This document shows positions 51,412-64,000 of a stretch of 64,000 nt of DNA, one piece after another. This DNA is from Baylisascaris procyonis (lineage: Eukaryota > Nematoda > Chromadorea > Rhabditida > Ascarididae), in assembly GCA_037389465.1 (NCBI GenBank), contig JAZARR010000093.1, positions 930,001 to 994,000 on the forward strand, in the 5' to 3' direction. A program made the translations under genes and the position numbers. Positions within the stretch are counted from its first letter, which is position 1. Each line of letters begins with the position of its first letter. Below the pieces are notes generated by a model. It saw only the letters and a program-made list of their open reading frames with translations. It was not told the origin of the DNA and did not search any database.

Positions 51412-54400
51412 TTATACGATAGCACGGGAAAAGTAAAATTTCTGAATGAAAACGTTCTCTTCGGGTACAAACGTTCCACGAATAGAAATGTATTCATCGT
51501 TGTGTAATTCGACGATTTCGAACAATGGCGAATGAATGCGCAGCAATTGCTTCAGATCGTTCAATGTGCTCGTTGCTTCGAGGAAATCCGATGAAAAATA
51601 TTCACTATTTTCCTGCATATTCAACAGTCAGCAACCGTAAAAATGGCATCTAGAGTTGAAAAGTAAAATTCACACAAACAGCAACACCATCTATTGAGCA
51701 GTCAATCTTGGCCGTTGAAAGAATACTACTAGTAAGATTTGACCAATGAAAAAATTTGATTAAATACAATCAGAACTCCGCCCATTGCTACTAATAAGAA
51801 AGTCCAATATATCTGTCGGCCAGTACAGCGCATCTACGAAGAGAAGTGCTTGCAAATTTCAGCTGTAAAAAACCAAACAATTTCCTTGAGACTTACTGCT
51901 AACATATGGATAGAAATAATGAAAAAAGATTCCACGATTTCTATTTTTATAATCACCCATCATCGAACTCTTCGAAATTTTTTATGTAACATTTGTTCAA
52001 TTCGATTCCTTCTAAAGGTAAAGCAGCATAGCGAGTGAGTGAATATACGGCGCTATTGCATTTCATTCATTTGCTCATATAGCAAGTGAATCATATCCTT
52101 TTCTCAGTTCAACTGACCGACTGACCAGATCCAGGATTAACTTATTTAAAACCAAATCCTGAATAGAGGGTTGGAACTGACCTTAATCTTTTGACAGAGG
52201 TCTTTGATGGTGATCGTAGAAGTAGAGTTCATTATATAAATTCAATAAATTTGAGCATCTCGTTGCGATAGTGATAACTCATAGTGGAGACAATATCATC
52301 GCATACGTTATAAAGATGTGTACGCCAATGCACAAATTTGAATACCTGTGATTGCAATGTGAAGCAGCTACTGCAATAAGAAAGAATATATTCTCTACAC
52401 TCTCTTATAAACAATATTGCTCAATTTTTGAAGTGAAACTCTATAAAGTTGCATCCAATCATGTACGATAAACTAGTAAAGAACCAAACTAGAAAAGTTT
52501 TCGCAGTGAACGAGGTGCATAAGATGGGGATAAACCGATTAACTCCTCGAATCGGATCCATATTAACTGCTTTTCGGATCGGATCTTTTATATTTCTTTT
52601 TATCTAGGATAATCTTTCACTGCAGTTTATTCAGTCGTCCGCCGTTTTAACAACTTTGTTTCAATTGTCATAAAAAGTAAGGAATGTTCCATGCCTTATT
52701 AATAAGGTCTAGCAAATTCGCTTCACAAAATTGCAATATGATGACGCCATATTCGTGTATATACATACATATATGTATATCTATCTCATATCAGCTTGGA
52801 AAGCGTTGAAACCGAAATTAAGAAATCAGTTGGCTGCAACGTACATTACAAATGATCGCATATACCGTCTTCCACAATGACCTATGCAATTTGAGATGAG
52901 CTACAAATATTTAAATGTGCTGAAGATTTGAGTACATTTTACAGCAAGATGCAATTTGTGCAATAAGCTGCCCCTTAAGAGCCCAAATGGTTCCTTTCTG
53001 ATATTTAAAGATATCGCGAAAAGATAATGAAACTACAATTAAAAAGATTTGCAATAATTGACGTTCGCTGTGAAACTTTGGGTTGTATTTTTTAAAAAAT
53101 ATATTCTATTGCAAACAATTCTAAATGGAACAAAACTCCTTGCAAATTTACTTTGCAGAACTCATTTCAGCAACAAATAAAACGATGATGGGCTCACCCT
53201 TGGAGAACATTCCTGAAAACTTCGTCGATGCTCAGCTCTGAGTCACCAATATAATCATCCATCTCAGCGATACGTCTCAAGTCATCATCAAGCACATCTT
53301 CAAAAAATCTTTCCTCATCGTTAGCTGACTCATCGACAATGTACAGTGATCTCTCTACTACATTTTCACCTGCAAATCAAACTTCTGAAATACTCGTATT
53401 CGGATCTGAGGAAGGGGAGGATATAAGGAAGAATCCGATGAGAAGAATAATATTACGTCTGAAAGTGCCGTATAAAATGAACAGTCAGTTTACTCGTAAC
53501 CATGTTCCATTAAAAATTACAAGCTTATACAAGCCTAATTGTGACTACGGTCGTGTTTAATCCAGATTGTTTAAGCTAAACGATGTTGGCCATGGTCACA
53601 TCCGCTTTTTAAAGTGAAAAATCCCAGGCGATAAAGGAACGAGGAGAGAAGCCAACAGATTCCATCTGGAAATTTTTGAAATCCTTTTGACGAAAGCGAC
53701 CTTTTTTCGATAAAAGAGGAGGGGGGATGCAGTGAGGGCAGAAAATTTCATATGTAGAGGCGACCATCGAAGACTGCACAACTTCAGGATGCGGCGAAAG
53801 GAAAAGAGCGAAATCAAATAGGCAATAAACATATTCATCAAAACCTTCCGAAAAACTTCAGCCCTCACACAGATCTTGAGCCCTCCGATAACAGAAAAAG
53901 AACAGTGAAAACGAACACGTTGTAAGTTCGATCGATTTCTGCTTGAATGGTTTCGACAGTGTCCAAATATCTTCCAAATCATTGGCAAACGAAGCAACAA
54001 TCCTGAACGCCATCCATGGATATGCCGTTTCATATGCACTGAATGCACAGACATTTACCTGCAAATGTGGACATTAGCACTCCGCAAAAATTCCATTCAA
54101 ATTTAAGAGAACAACACGAGCAAACAAAAACAACGAGAATAACCTATCAATGCGTCGTTCGCGTAACAAACCTATGCTCGTTCTAGAGTGCAAATTTACT
54201 AGCAAATTCAGAAGTGACATAGAGATTGCATTTGTGCTGTCCACGTTCACATGTGAGCTGACTTTAGGATATTTGGCGTTGCATGTTTGTTGACGCGATA
54301 CGATTAAAGAAAATGTTCGAAGCTCGAAGTGTCCTTAGCAAGGAAACGAAAGATCGACATTGGAGACCGATCCACTTCTTTCACTTTCCGATTCCATTTC

Positions 54401-57400
54401 TCCTCCACTTAATAATGTTCATATATTTGAAATATACATAAGAGTGAATAAACTAACAGTACTGCCAGCTGGATATTTCGTTGCGATGTTTTCTTCACAA
54501 TTTGAAACATTTCTGCCAATTCCATAAACAGCCTGCCCCTTCTAAATCCCGTCAATTATTTCGATTCCTACACAATTCCACTTTATCGCTGCGTTTACAA
54601 CACAACCACGAGCAGCTAATTCAACGCTGTGATCATACCTGCAAATCCATACCAATAATCCCAGATTGTCCAAATATGCTTTATCGGGAAAATTTCAATT
54701 TGCTCTTCCTCCTATTCGACATGCGCTTCAGTTCCGCTTGACACAAGATGCTGCAGCACGAAATGTTCTGCATAATTTCCAGCTTCACGTTATTCGAGTC
54801 TGGAATATGTTCCCCACCGATATCCTTAATGCATCCATTCCTACAGCTTTCAAGCTGGGGCTGAGTTGTTTCGATCTACACACTCTACTGCTGCTCTAAC
54901 GTATTAAATGTCTATTCGCCTAAATTATAACTTGGCGGAAGTTTTGTATCTCATCGCTCTTCATACTTACACACTTGTGTATGCCTTCTCACCTAGAGAT
55001 GTTGAAATAAATAAATAAATAAATGACTGGAAAAGCATTTAAAATCAGATAGTAGGGGATCTTAAAGTGGTTTCTTTGAGCAGTCCAAAACCTCAGCTGA
55101 TTCGATCGAGAATAAAATGAAAATCGAAAATTTGAGCTAATTTGATCTGATATCCGCCAAAACATCGAATAAATAAACCTTTATTCCAAATGGTTCATCA
55201 AAATTACCTCCTCTTTGCAATACTATACGATGCGTAGGTGAAATAACACAAGGGATTTTAAAAGGCAGTCGACAGTGCAACTCTCTCTGACGTCACCATT
55301 CGAGCTTTGATTAAAGATTTCACCAAGACCATTAGCAGGTGTTTCACTAAAAACAAAAGTGAAACAATAGCCATTGAACAAAACACTCCAGTAAGTAAAC
55401 AATCTACTCTATTATCAAAATGCAACGAAAGTATCATTTATTAGAGAAAATCCGATAGATAACTATAAAATTATAACGATATCTTTATGAATTGATCATA
55501 TTCAAGAGGTGAGAGGGGTGACAACAAAGTTGCCTATAATTTCTCATTAAATAATACTTTCCACACATGAAAAGTCGAAAATTGTTACCGATTCTGAAGG
55601 CTGTATGGGAATATCAATGGCTTTAACGCTAAGAACAGGAAGTGGAGACAGTACAAGAGTCCTTGAATTAAGCTTAACTAGTGAATTTAAAGGCAACACT
55701 TTCTATCATAGCAATCACTCTAATAGAAATTCTATAAAAACTCTATCTAATCGTTCGCATGCGCATAGTGCCCAACCTGACAGTCAGTAGAGATAAAAAG
55801 GAAGAATGAAGATGGCAGTAAAAATAAAACACCTCGTTCCATTTGTGTACCGTGGTAAGGCATCAAGCTCCCAAGCAGATACAACCATACTGCCAGATGC
55901 AAGCAATTCCACATGTCCATTCATCATATCAAAACGATAAAAGTTAGGATGTTTCTTCACAAAAATATACCATTCTTCGATATTGTTGCCAATTTCACAT
56001 TGAGCAATCTGAAAGCATCAATGATGATATACAAACTAAAGTTGATATTTGCAGCATTAGCCAAGAAGATAGTTTATTTCTGACTGAAAATAATATTCAC
56101 TCTTGTTTATTAATGATGCTCACTAGAAAATATTTACGTTCTTCCCACACGGTCGATTAACCACTAATATCTCTTAATGCTCAGTTCATTTTACATCATT
56201 TTGCACCGTCAACACACTTAAATATTTAGGAAGAAAAAAGAAGTAAAGAAAGACGAAGGAAGAATCAAAGAATTAATAAACACTTCGAAATAATTATTCG
56301 CCTATGTGCGTTTTTCGCCGATAATCGGTTATTGCGTAAACTTGCTTAAAGATACATATTTGGTGATGAAAGGAAGTAAAAAATAAGTTGAGATTAATGA
56401 ATATCACCGATTTTGACAGTCTAAGAAATGCGATTGCATATCAATGCTGCAATAGGGAGCATGAAAGAATTTCCACAAAATTAGGCAACATTTTTATTTC
56501 TATAAAGGAATGTGTATAAATACGAGAAAAACATGAACAGAAAAAGAAATCACAGATCATCTCATGAGAAGAAAACAATAAACATTACAGTGCTGTCAAT
56601 TTGCACCTACCATATCAGAAATTTATCGTTTTTTGAGTATTACTTCTTCGATTATCTTCGAGTATTCCCCATCTTCGAGCATTACTTCAACTGACACCTG
56701 TCTCAGGTAAAGCAGTTAAACTGTAACATAAACAAAGTTGTGTGCCAATTGACATTGTGAGATAATACGACCGACAGTCATGAGTGTGCGTTCTTGTGGT
56801 GCAATATTCATTAGAGGTTCGATTGTATAGGCGAATGCTTCACGATAATCGGTCGAACGATTGCAAACACTATTAAAACTTAGTTCGAATATATTCGAGC
56901 GTTTGTCAATAAAATCTACCATTTCGGATTGTATGTTGAAAGTTATCTGAAATCTTTACTTTCAATTTTATGATGAAGAAAATTGTTATCAGTGATATAA
57001 TTATTATTGGTGCTTTAAACGTAATTAATCTATGAAGAATCCTACCATCAAAGCGCTCCTCATTAGATTCCACTGTTGCTCAAATGTCTTGTAATAAGGA
57101 TTTATTGAATACAATTTTTTACTTTGCAACATTCAAGTTCATTCGGCGTAATGAAAGTTTTGTAATTAAAATTATACGATGAAATAATACAATTTATGAT
57201 CTAGTACAACTAATAAATGCACTACAGAAAGGAACTCCGTGTTTAATTGTCGGCTAATCTGTAACATATGGTACGATTGGTGAATGAATTGATGTGAAGC
57301 ATCATTGAATGGAATGTGAAGCGAAAAAAGGCATCGCTTTATGTTATGAGTATGGAAACTAACATAAATTAATGCATAAATCATTCATTCATTACTGGCG

Positions 57401-57625
57401 CCAACTATATCACCTTGGGTTATAATAATTAAATAAAGACTTTAGAAAAGATAATCTAAGTAAATCATAGTGCTAACCTCACGAGCAGCAACGTATAGTG
57501 AGTGCATCGACATTGAGACGACCGTATTCAGCCAATATTTCATCGAGTACGGTTATTTGTTGTCTTTCCTTCGCGATTTCTTCATGAGAAAATTGTGGAT
57601 GGTCTTGTAGACAATGTGTGTTCAT
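51412..57625 (-). CDS. uncharacterised protein with two possible last exons; weak winged-helix-like segments
   Basis: Minus-strand exons 5' to 3': 57625-57483, 57358-57226, 57087-57046, 56946-56734, 56008-55833, 55346-55297, 53369-53198, then either 52370-52232 (355 residues) or 52370-52307 spliced to 51612-51412 (397 residues). All phases agree and the frame stays open in both. The start ATG follows a TAGTTCAG acceptor by 12 bases. Early parts are helical and polar (EEIAKERQQITVLDEILAEY). A middle part contains ERTLMTVGRIISQCQLAHN. Two stretches look alike: EEWYIFVKKHPNFYRFD followed by a short strand, and LKQLLRIHSPLFEIVELHND. Both recall the helix-HPxxF-strand pattern of LOTUS/OST-HTH winged helices, but the match is by eye only. 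An acidic linker (DDDLRRIAEMDDYIGDSE) lies between them. No signal peptide or membrane helix is seen. Exon structure is fairly sure; function is not recognised. Confidence 0.65.
52756..52790. repeat. AT-rich palindromic microsatellite
   Basis: TATATACATACATATATGTATAT-type alternating sequence in the intergenic/intron part of the uncharacterised minus-strand gene. Confidence 0.75.
54660..55023 (+). mobile_element. 5'-truncated non-LTR retrotransposon, 3' end only
   Basis: The frame 54666-54899 ends with the pattern typical of the extreme C-terminus of non-LTR (CR1/RTE-like) reverse transcriptases: an R-rich start, then LHVIRVWNMFPTDILNA, then FKLGLSCFDL and a stop. The 3' untranslated part finishes in a simple (AATA)n repeat at 55004-55023, the usual tail of such elements. 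No reverse transcriptase core or endonuclease lies upstream, so this is a dead, strongly 5'-truncated copy. It sits in the 53370-55296 intron of the minus-strand gene, in antisense orientation to it. Confidence 0.55.
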
Positions 57626-57637
57626 GATAATTGCGCA

Positions 57638-57647
57638 CTGAACTAGG
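57638..57647 (-). promoter_or_regulatory. probable spliced-leader acceptor of the uncharacterised minus-strand gene
   Basis: On the minus strand CCTAGTTCAG ends 12 bases before the ATG at 57625. The coding frame also stays open from the acceptor to the ATG, so a normal upstream exon is not excluded. Confidence 0.4.
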
Positions 57648-59776
57648 TGCAGATATGGATTAAACGAGTTGCTTGGATATAAACCTTGTATTCCACTTAC
57701 GTGGATAGCCTATTTCACGTTCTTGCAACAAATATGCAAAATGATACATTCACATTTTTGATCAATCAGATGGTTGGGATGAATCTCCCGAAACGAGCAA
57801 ATATGGAGAGAAGAGGAAGGAGAGGAAGGGGAGGTCCGGTTTCACAAGGGGGACCCCTTTTCCTCAGCAAATTTTTTACATACGGGAAAATTTTTGGAAT
57901 TTCAATGATTTCTTTTTGAAAGGTTTCCTTGTTTCAGTGAAGAAATAGCTCATATATGAAGTTGTTCGAAGTTATATTCACCCTTGTTGACGGCCGAAAA
58001 GTTTCCCACACCAAATTGTCCACACTTTATCTCTTCCATTTCCACAGTTACTGTTGAAAAATGTTGAAAAATTTAAGAGACACTGAAAATCTTTGGCGAG
58101 ATTGGAAAAACGAAGAAAATTTTTCATTGAAAAAACAAAAAAACGAGAAAAAAATCTTTGCGATGATGGTATTTAGACGAATAAACAACACGGCCAACGT
58201 TATAGCATTCGCAAAGGAATCTTCCAATAACATGGTGAAATTAAAAATTCGCTTATTTTCACCTTTTAACACGCTAGTCTCAAGATGAAAAATCCGTCAA
58301 TACAAAGCTGTTGTCTCTTGTACTGTCGCATCGACATCTGAACGGAAAATATCTTCATCGAATCTGATTCTATCACCATAATACTCATTTCTAGGAATTA
58401 TGGTGTGAAATAGAACGCAAGTAGCTTACTCAGTGAAATATCGTTGTCTCGGAAGGTGTTAGATTTGTTTCCCATTATCTAAGTGAATAAACCCTCTTTT
58501 TAACGCCGTAGTGCTTTGCCTTCAAAAGTTTTCATTGATATTCTACAGGTACATGGTTTCTGCTTGGAATTTGAATGTGCTTTAAATGTTCATCTGGTGT
58601 TTCGCGCTTTCCAAAGATAGTTTTCCGTGTGTTCTGGAAGGGGAAAGCACTTTCTTCGATGCCTTTCCACGCGTTATTGCTTATTCGTATTTGTATGGCC
58701 CGCTGTGGAAACGTCGTGTGTGGCTGTGAGCACAAATCAGTCAGTCAGTCCGTCTATCCGGTAGTTTACTTCCCCAACCAAATAAAACTAGAGTTCTTGA
58801 ACTTTATGGGAATAGTGTACGTCAGAGGTTACCTGCATTATCGACTATCAAGTCAATCCGTCACCTTCTACAGGTAATTAAAGGTGCTAAAGATCAGCAT
58901 TTGTATTGCAAGCGGTTCGATTGAATAGTACACTAAGTGGAAGGTTTGTGTGTTAGTTGAATCAATTGAAATACAAGAGGCAAGCATATATTCAGCATAT
59001 TTAATCATTCATTTCTAATTGATAAAAACATGTGATATGCTAATGCAAACAGATTCAATCCAGTTTATTATTGTCGTAATGTTTATTTTGTAAACAAATA
59101 AACATATAAAAGTTTCATCGGAAACAAATATGTTCAGTGCAAAAACAACAAATAAAGAAGAAGATAACCAAGTGCAAAATGCGGTTTTCCATCCTAAAAA
59201 CGTCTTCACTTTGTGCATTTTACATAATTTGCAAATGAGTACAATTTCCGATGTAGGTACCCGGCGAAGCTGCAAGAAGGATGAAAGCGAAATTCTCAAT
59301 ATAATCTATTCCATCCACTGATGCCCGAATAAAATTTCGATGATTCAAAGGAGTAGAAAAGGCAGAGGGCAATTTTGGAGGCAGCTATTCTTTGCTTCTC
59401 GATAGCCAACCTCAAGAATTTCGACAGATACTTTACTTGTGCGGTAAATTTCGTGATCATCTGTGCTGAATATTATGCAGTGACTGTTCAGATGCCTTCT
59501 CAATTAATTTTCCCGGGCAATGAAAGTTTGAAATGCAAATTTGAAGTGCTTTCAAAAAAGCGAATCTCCTCCTCTTTCTCTCATGGATTATAGTTAATTT
59601 CTTTAGTCTCTTGGCAACTGCATCGCTTCATATGAGCTTCATACAACTTCACCTCTGCTAAATGAGTGTGTTTCATATTCCACTCATATCTATAAACGAG
59701 GCAGCATGAAGGATATCATCAAAATAGACCCTACGAGTGCAATTTTTTATTGTGATGCAATAATGCAAGTGCGTTA
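57648..59776. other. intergenic between two minus-strand genes
   Basis: No gene supported. A CAGT tetranucleotide run lies near 58737-58750. A minus-strand frame at 58532-58735 is open but unrecognised. Confidence 0.4.
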
Positions 59777-59782
59777 TTTATT
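59777..59782 (-). promoter_or_regulatory. poly(A) signal of the collagen gene
   Basis: AATAAA on the minus strand lies about 120 bases after the collagen stop at 59902, a normal distance for a nematode 3' untranslated region. Confidence 0.6.
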
Positions 59783-59901
59783 CGCCTAATGTTCAAGTCA
59801 GAATTCAAAGCGAACTGGACAAAGTGCGAACTTCTCCAAAAGTTAGGACCTTCAATGGTATTTCAGTTGCGGCTAGTGTCCGGTTGGAATCTGACCGCCG
59901 T

Positions 59902-61201
<1,300 letters not shown>

Positions 61202-61213
61202 CGTACAGTCTCA

Positions 61214-61223
61214 CTGCAATAAT
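61214..61223 (-). promoter_or_regulatory. probable spliced-leader acceptor of the collagen gene
   Basis: On the minus strand ATTATTGCAG ends 12 bases before the ATG at 61201. Confidence 0.45.
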
Positions 61224-64000
61224 CCCTTTACAACACTCCTGTAATCAATATTTGTTTAAAAAAGAAAACTATGATTGAGTGACCACATCTGTTAGGAGAG
61301 ATTGGGATACCACCCGTGTTATTTCGAACGGCGTACTTACTCGTCGATTTGCGACGTCTAGGCGGTGAATAAGTGAAACGCTAAGAAACATATTCGAATG
61401 ATCTTCCGGGCAAACACAGAATAGTCGAAATATTTGGGGGGGGGGGGGGGGGAGGGAAGAAGGAAACATAGGCATCACACATTCCAAAAGAATCGCATTA
61501 AGTTGCAAGCAACATTTACCGTTTGATAGCTCAAACGGAACAACTACCACAAAAAGCAGAGACCGTTTTAGGCGAGTGAACGAGGCGGTGGGGAAGAAGC
61601 GAATTTACTGTTTCTTGCCAGGTAGCAAACTCATCAAACTTCATAAGCAATAAAGCGGATTTATATCAAAAATTTGCAGTTTTGAGCAGGTGAAAGAGAG
61701 GACTTAATGGTATAATTTGTAATGTAGACTCACTGGGAAAGAGCTAAACGTTCTATGAAAAATTTACTTAAACTTTGAAATGTTACCTTCGACTCAGACG
61801 AATAGGATTCCCATTCCGCATCCCGTCCTGCCTCCTCCTCCCTCTCCTCGTGGACCGAAGTACAAGGCCAATTTCTACTAGCGTAGAAATTTATAAATGA
61901 CCGTCACATAAGTAGGGGAAGAAAAATAGCGAATAAACTGTTTATTGAATATTCTCGAATATCCCCTCCCTCCTTCCCCTATCCCCTCTCATGAAATAGA
62001 ACCGCTCTCAAAATCTGGACGATGTCTGTCACCATCTGTCACCACAACAGGCTACTCTGAAGCAAAACTAACCTTTAAAAAAGTAAATCAAGAAATATCA
62101 GATCGTTCGATGAGCAGAGACACGTCTACTTGTGTTAGCACGATCGGTACTTAATATACGATTTTCCAACCTATCGTTCTACGCTGGATTACGCCTAGTA
62201 ATGCGCTGCACGGCTACGGGCAGTCTTCATCGCAAAATCGCAAAACTCGTTTTTGTTGGCCTTCACGAATGGTTTTATACTGAAAATGTTTACACATAAA
62301 CCGCATTAGGCAGTTGTATCGCAAGCTAATGTCTGAACGGCCTTGAAGGATGGCATAACGAAACGATGCGACACAACCACATAATTAGGAGGTTGCGAGA
62401 ACCTTTCACATCCATCGTTTTTGCAGCGTTCAGCAGATTTCCTTATCCTTCAAACCATCACTGCATTCATTCTACCGAAGGTAATGAATGGGACACTAGA
62501 TAAATTTATATAAAATTACCTCTTGGAAATTTCATTGACTCCTGCCCAAATATGATTTCTTCAAATTGGATTTTCCTTTCAAAAATCATGGCACTTAAGA
62601 AATTCATTTTATCCTTACCAAACTCACGAATGCGAATTTCGATTAATTTACTGTAAAAAACGACTTAAACGATTCCATTTTTTTGGGGAACCATAAACAG
62701 TTTGATTAATTATAAGTGAAGTTGCATCCTTTCAATGCAATTCAACGTTCCCATTAAAATACTCTTCAAAAAGTACTTTTTCAAAAGTTTATGGCGTCAT
62801 AGGTCAAAGACATCAGAGCAAGCATTCAAGAGCACGATGCTTCAATCGATTATTCTAAGCATTGCTGAAGTGAATAGTGATTGCTGATTACGCATCATAA
62901 GATCCGATAAGTGTCAAATAAATCGATATTTCGCACATAACATCCTAAATTTTAATCGATTTTCACCGATCCTGAAAGATGCTATTTGAAGTTCTGCTCC
63001 TTCTTCATTTCTCGTTGTATAGTTGTTCAAAAAACTTCTTAGATGGTATCATTTCATGCACAACGAAAATGCGCCAGTAATGTTTCGTCGGAGGACGATT
63101 TGTGCCAAACAGGAGTGCTCCATCAAGCAGCGATTTAGCGAGAAGCATTCCTCTCCCGAAGTCAGGAAACGTTTTCACAGGAAGAGGGAGGGGCTTTTTC
63201 AGGAAGCGATTTAGTCAAGAAAAGCACCCTGACGATGAACTTCACGAGCAATTTATCTGGGCTGGAATACGTCAAGGCGAGATTTGGCTAAGGTGAAAAG
63301 GAGCATCATGATGAAAGGTCATGATGCACCTTCCATCTACTCGATGAGGGTTCCCTCTAAAAACTATTTTTCGGCGCCTTCATGCTTAAATCTCTCTATG
63401 GAAGCTTAACAATGTTCTGCACGCTTTTCAGATCATTCTTATATCTCAATCATCCTCGACCCACTAAGCTTTACGAGCACAATGATGTTAGCATGAACTT
63501 ATGTTATTTCCACGGTTTATTAGCAGTGTGGTGAAGCGCCTGCAAAAAATTTTGCGTTACTTAGCACTACCAGGTTTTGGATGCTTTTTTTCGAAGTAGG
63601 TTTAAGCAAGTGAGCTAATCTTCTTACGCGCAAAGAGTTCAATGAATTTTTAAAAAGGCAAGCACATTTAAAAACCATAAGCCCTTAGGAGCTCAAATTT
63701 GGCGGTTTTCACTCCTCTCCCCACTACGGCGACCCTTTCCCCTTTTATGGTTTCTAGTTATGGCGATTGTTCTCCTAAACCACATCAGGCAATTCTCATG
63801 CCCACAGATACGATGAACGAGAGCAACATTAGTGAGCTGCAAAGATCATTCCCTCGTCACTCCTGGGAATTTAATTCCTTCCTTTTGCACAAAATTCTTT
63901 TCTTTCGATCTTTGCCATTCAAAAACCTCCATCCCACAAAATCCTCGCAATCCATGGCGGATATATCGGATATGTATTCATAGAACTACATGAAACAAAT
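61224..64000. other. region upstream of the collagen, no gene supported
   Basis: Holds the collagen promoter, a G17 tract and a short hairpin near 63303. Frames at 61945-62154 and 63699-63983 (plus) are Ser/Thr/Pro-rich and could be exon pieces of an unrecognised gene, but no connected exons were found. Confidence 0.35.
61436..61452. repeat. G17 tract
   Basis: Run of 17 G about 235 bases upstream of the collagen start. Confidence 0.9.

Noticed and set aside
52756..52790. AT-rich palindrome considered as a replication origin or hairpin RNA
   Set aside because: Simple alternating microsatellite; nothing around it supports a function.
58532..58735. 67-codon minus-strand frame after a TTCCACAG acceptor
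   Set aside because: Reads protein-like but has no neighbouring exon in phase and no known match.

Overview
This is AT-rich nuclear DNA of a nematode, probably a parasitic one; the species cannot be fixed from the sequence. The evidence is a cuticle collagen with the nematode N-terminal membrane segment, a furin-like site and Cys-flanked Gly-X-Y blocks; short exons with GT-AG introns; and a 3' splice acceptor 5 to 18 bases upstream of every gene start I could place, as expected for spliced-leader trans-splicing. Genes were rebuilt by hand from exon pieces whose splice phases agree, so exon ends are predictions.

Plus strand, 0.3-25.5 kb: (1) an MRCK-type Cdc42-binding kinase whose start lies left of the window (273-14453). 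It has an intact kinase core and coiled coil but ends before any C1, PH, CNH or CRIB domain. (2) A probable gene nested in its 4.6 kb intron (7046-7861), encoding a basic protein with one C-terminal membrane segment. (3) Only about 280 bases past a poly(A) signal, an SLC9B/NHA Na+/H+ antiporter (14837-25527) that carries two in-frame stops, a one-base deletion and an unusable donor, and so looks like a pseudogene.

Minus strand, 27.8-41.0 kb: a GCNA-type protein, with an acidic N-terminal half, a SprT-like zinc protease carrying HELCH, a zinc-binding region and an HMG-like tail. Sixteen exons join into one open frame of 783 residues.

Plus strand, 42.4-47.6 kb: an intact six-exon orphan gene of 380 residues, divergent from the GCNA gene. 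Minus strand, 51.4-57.6 kb: an intact uncharacterised gene of 355 or 397 residues depending on two alternative last exons, with a piece of a non-LTR retrotransposon in one intron. Minus strand, 59.9-61.2 kb: an intact two-exon cuticle collagen. The rest to 64 kb holds no gene I can support.

The main pattern is that all the coding lesions I found lie in the kinase-antiporter block (0.3-25.5 kb), while the four right-hand genes (about 30 exons) stay open. That points to local decay, or a partial duplicate, of a kinase-antiporter locus rather than general sequence error. No RNA gene, CRISPR array or bacterial-type element was seen.
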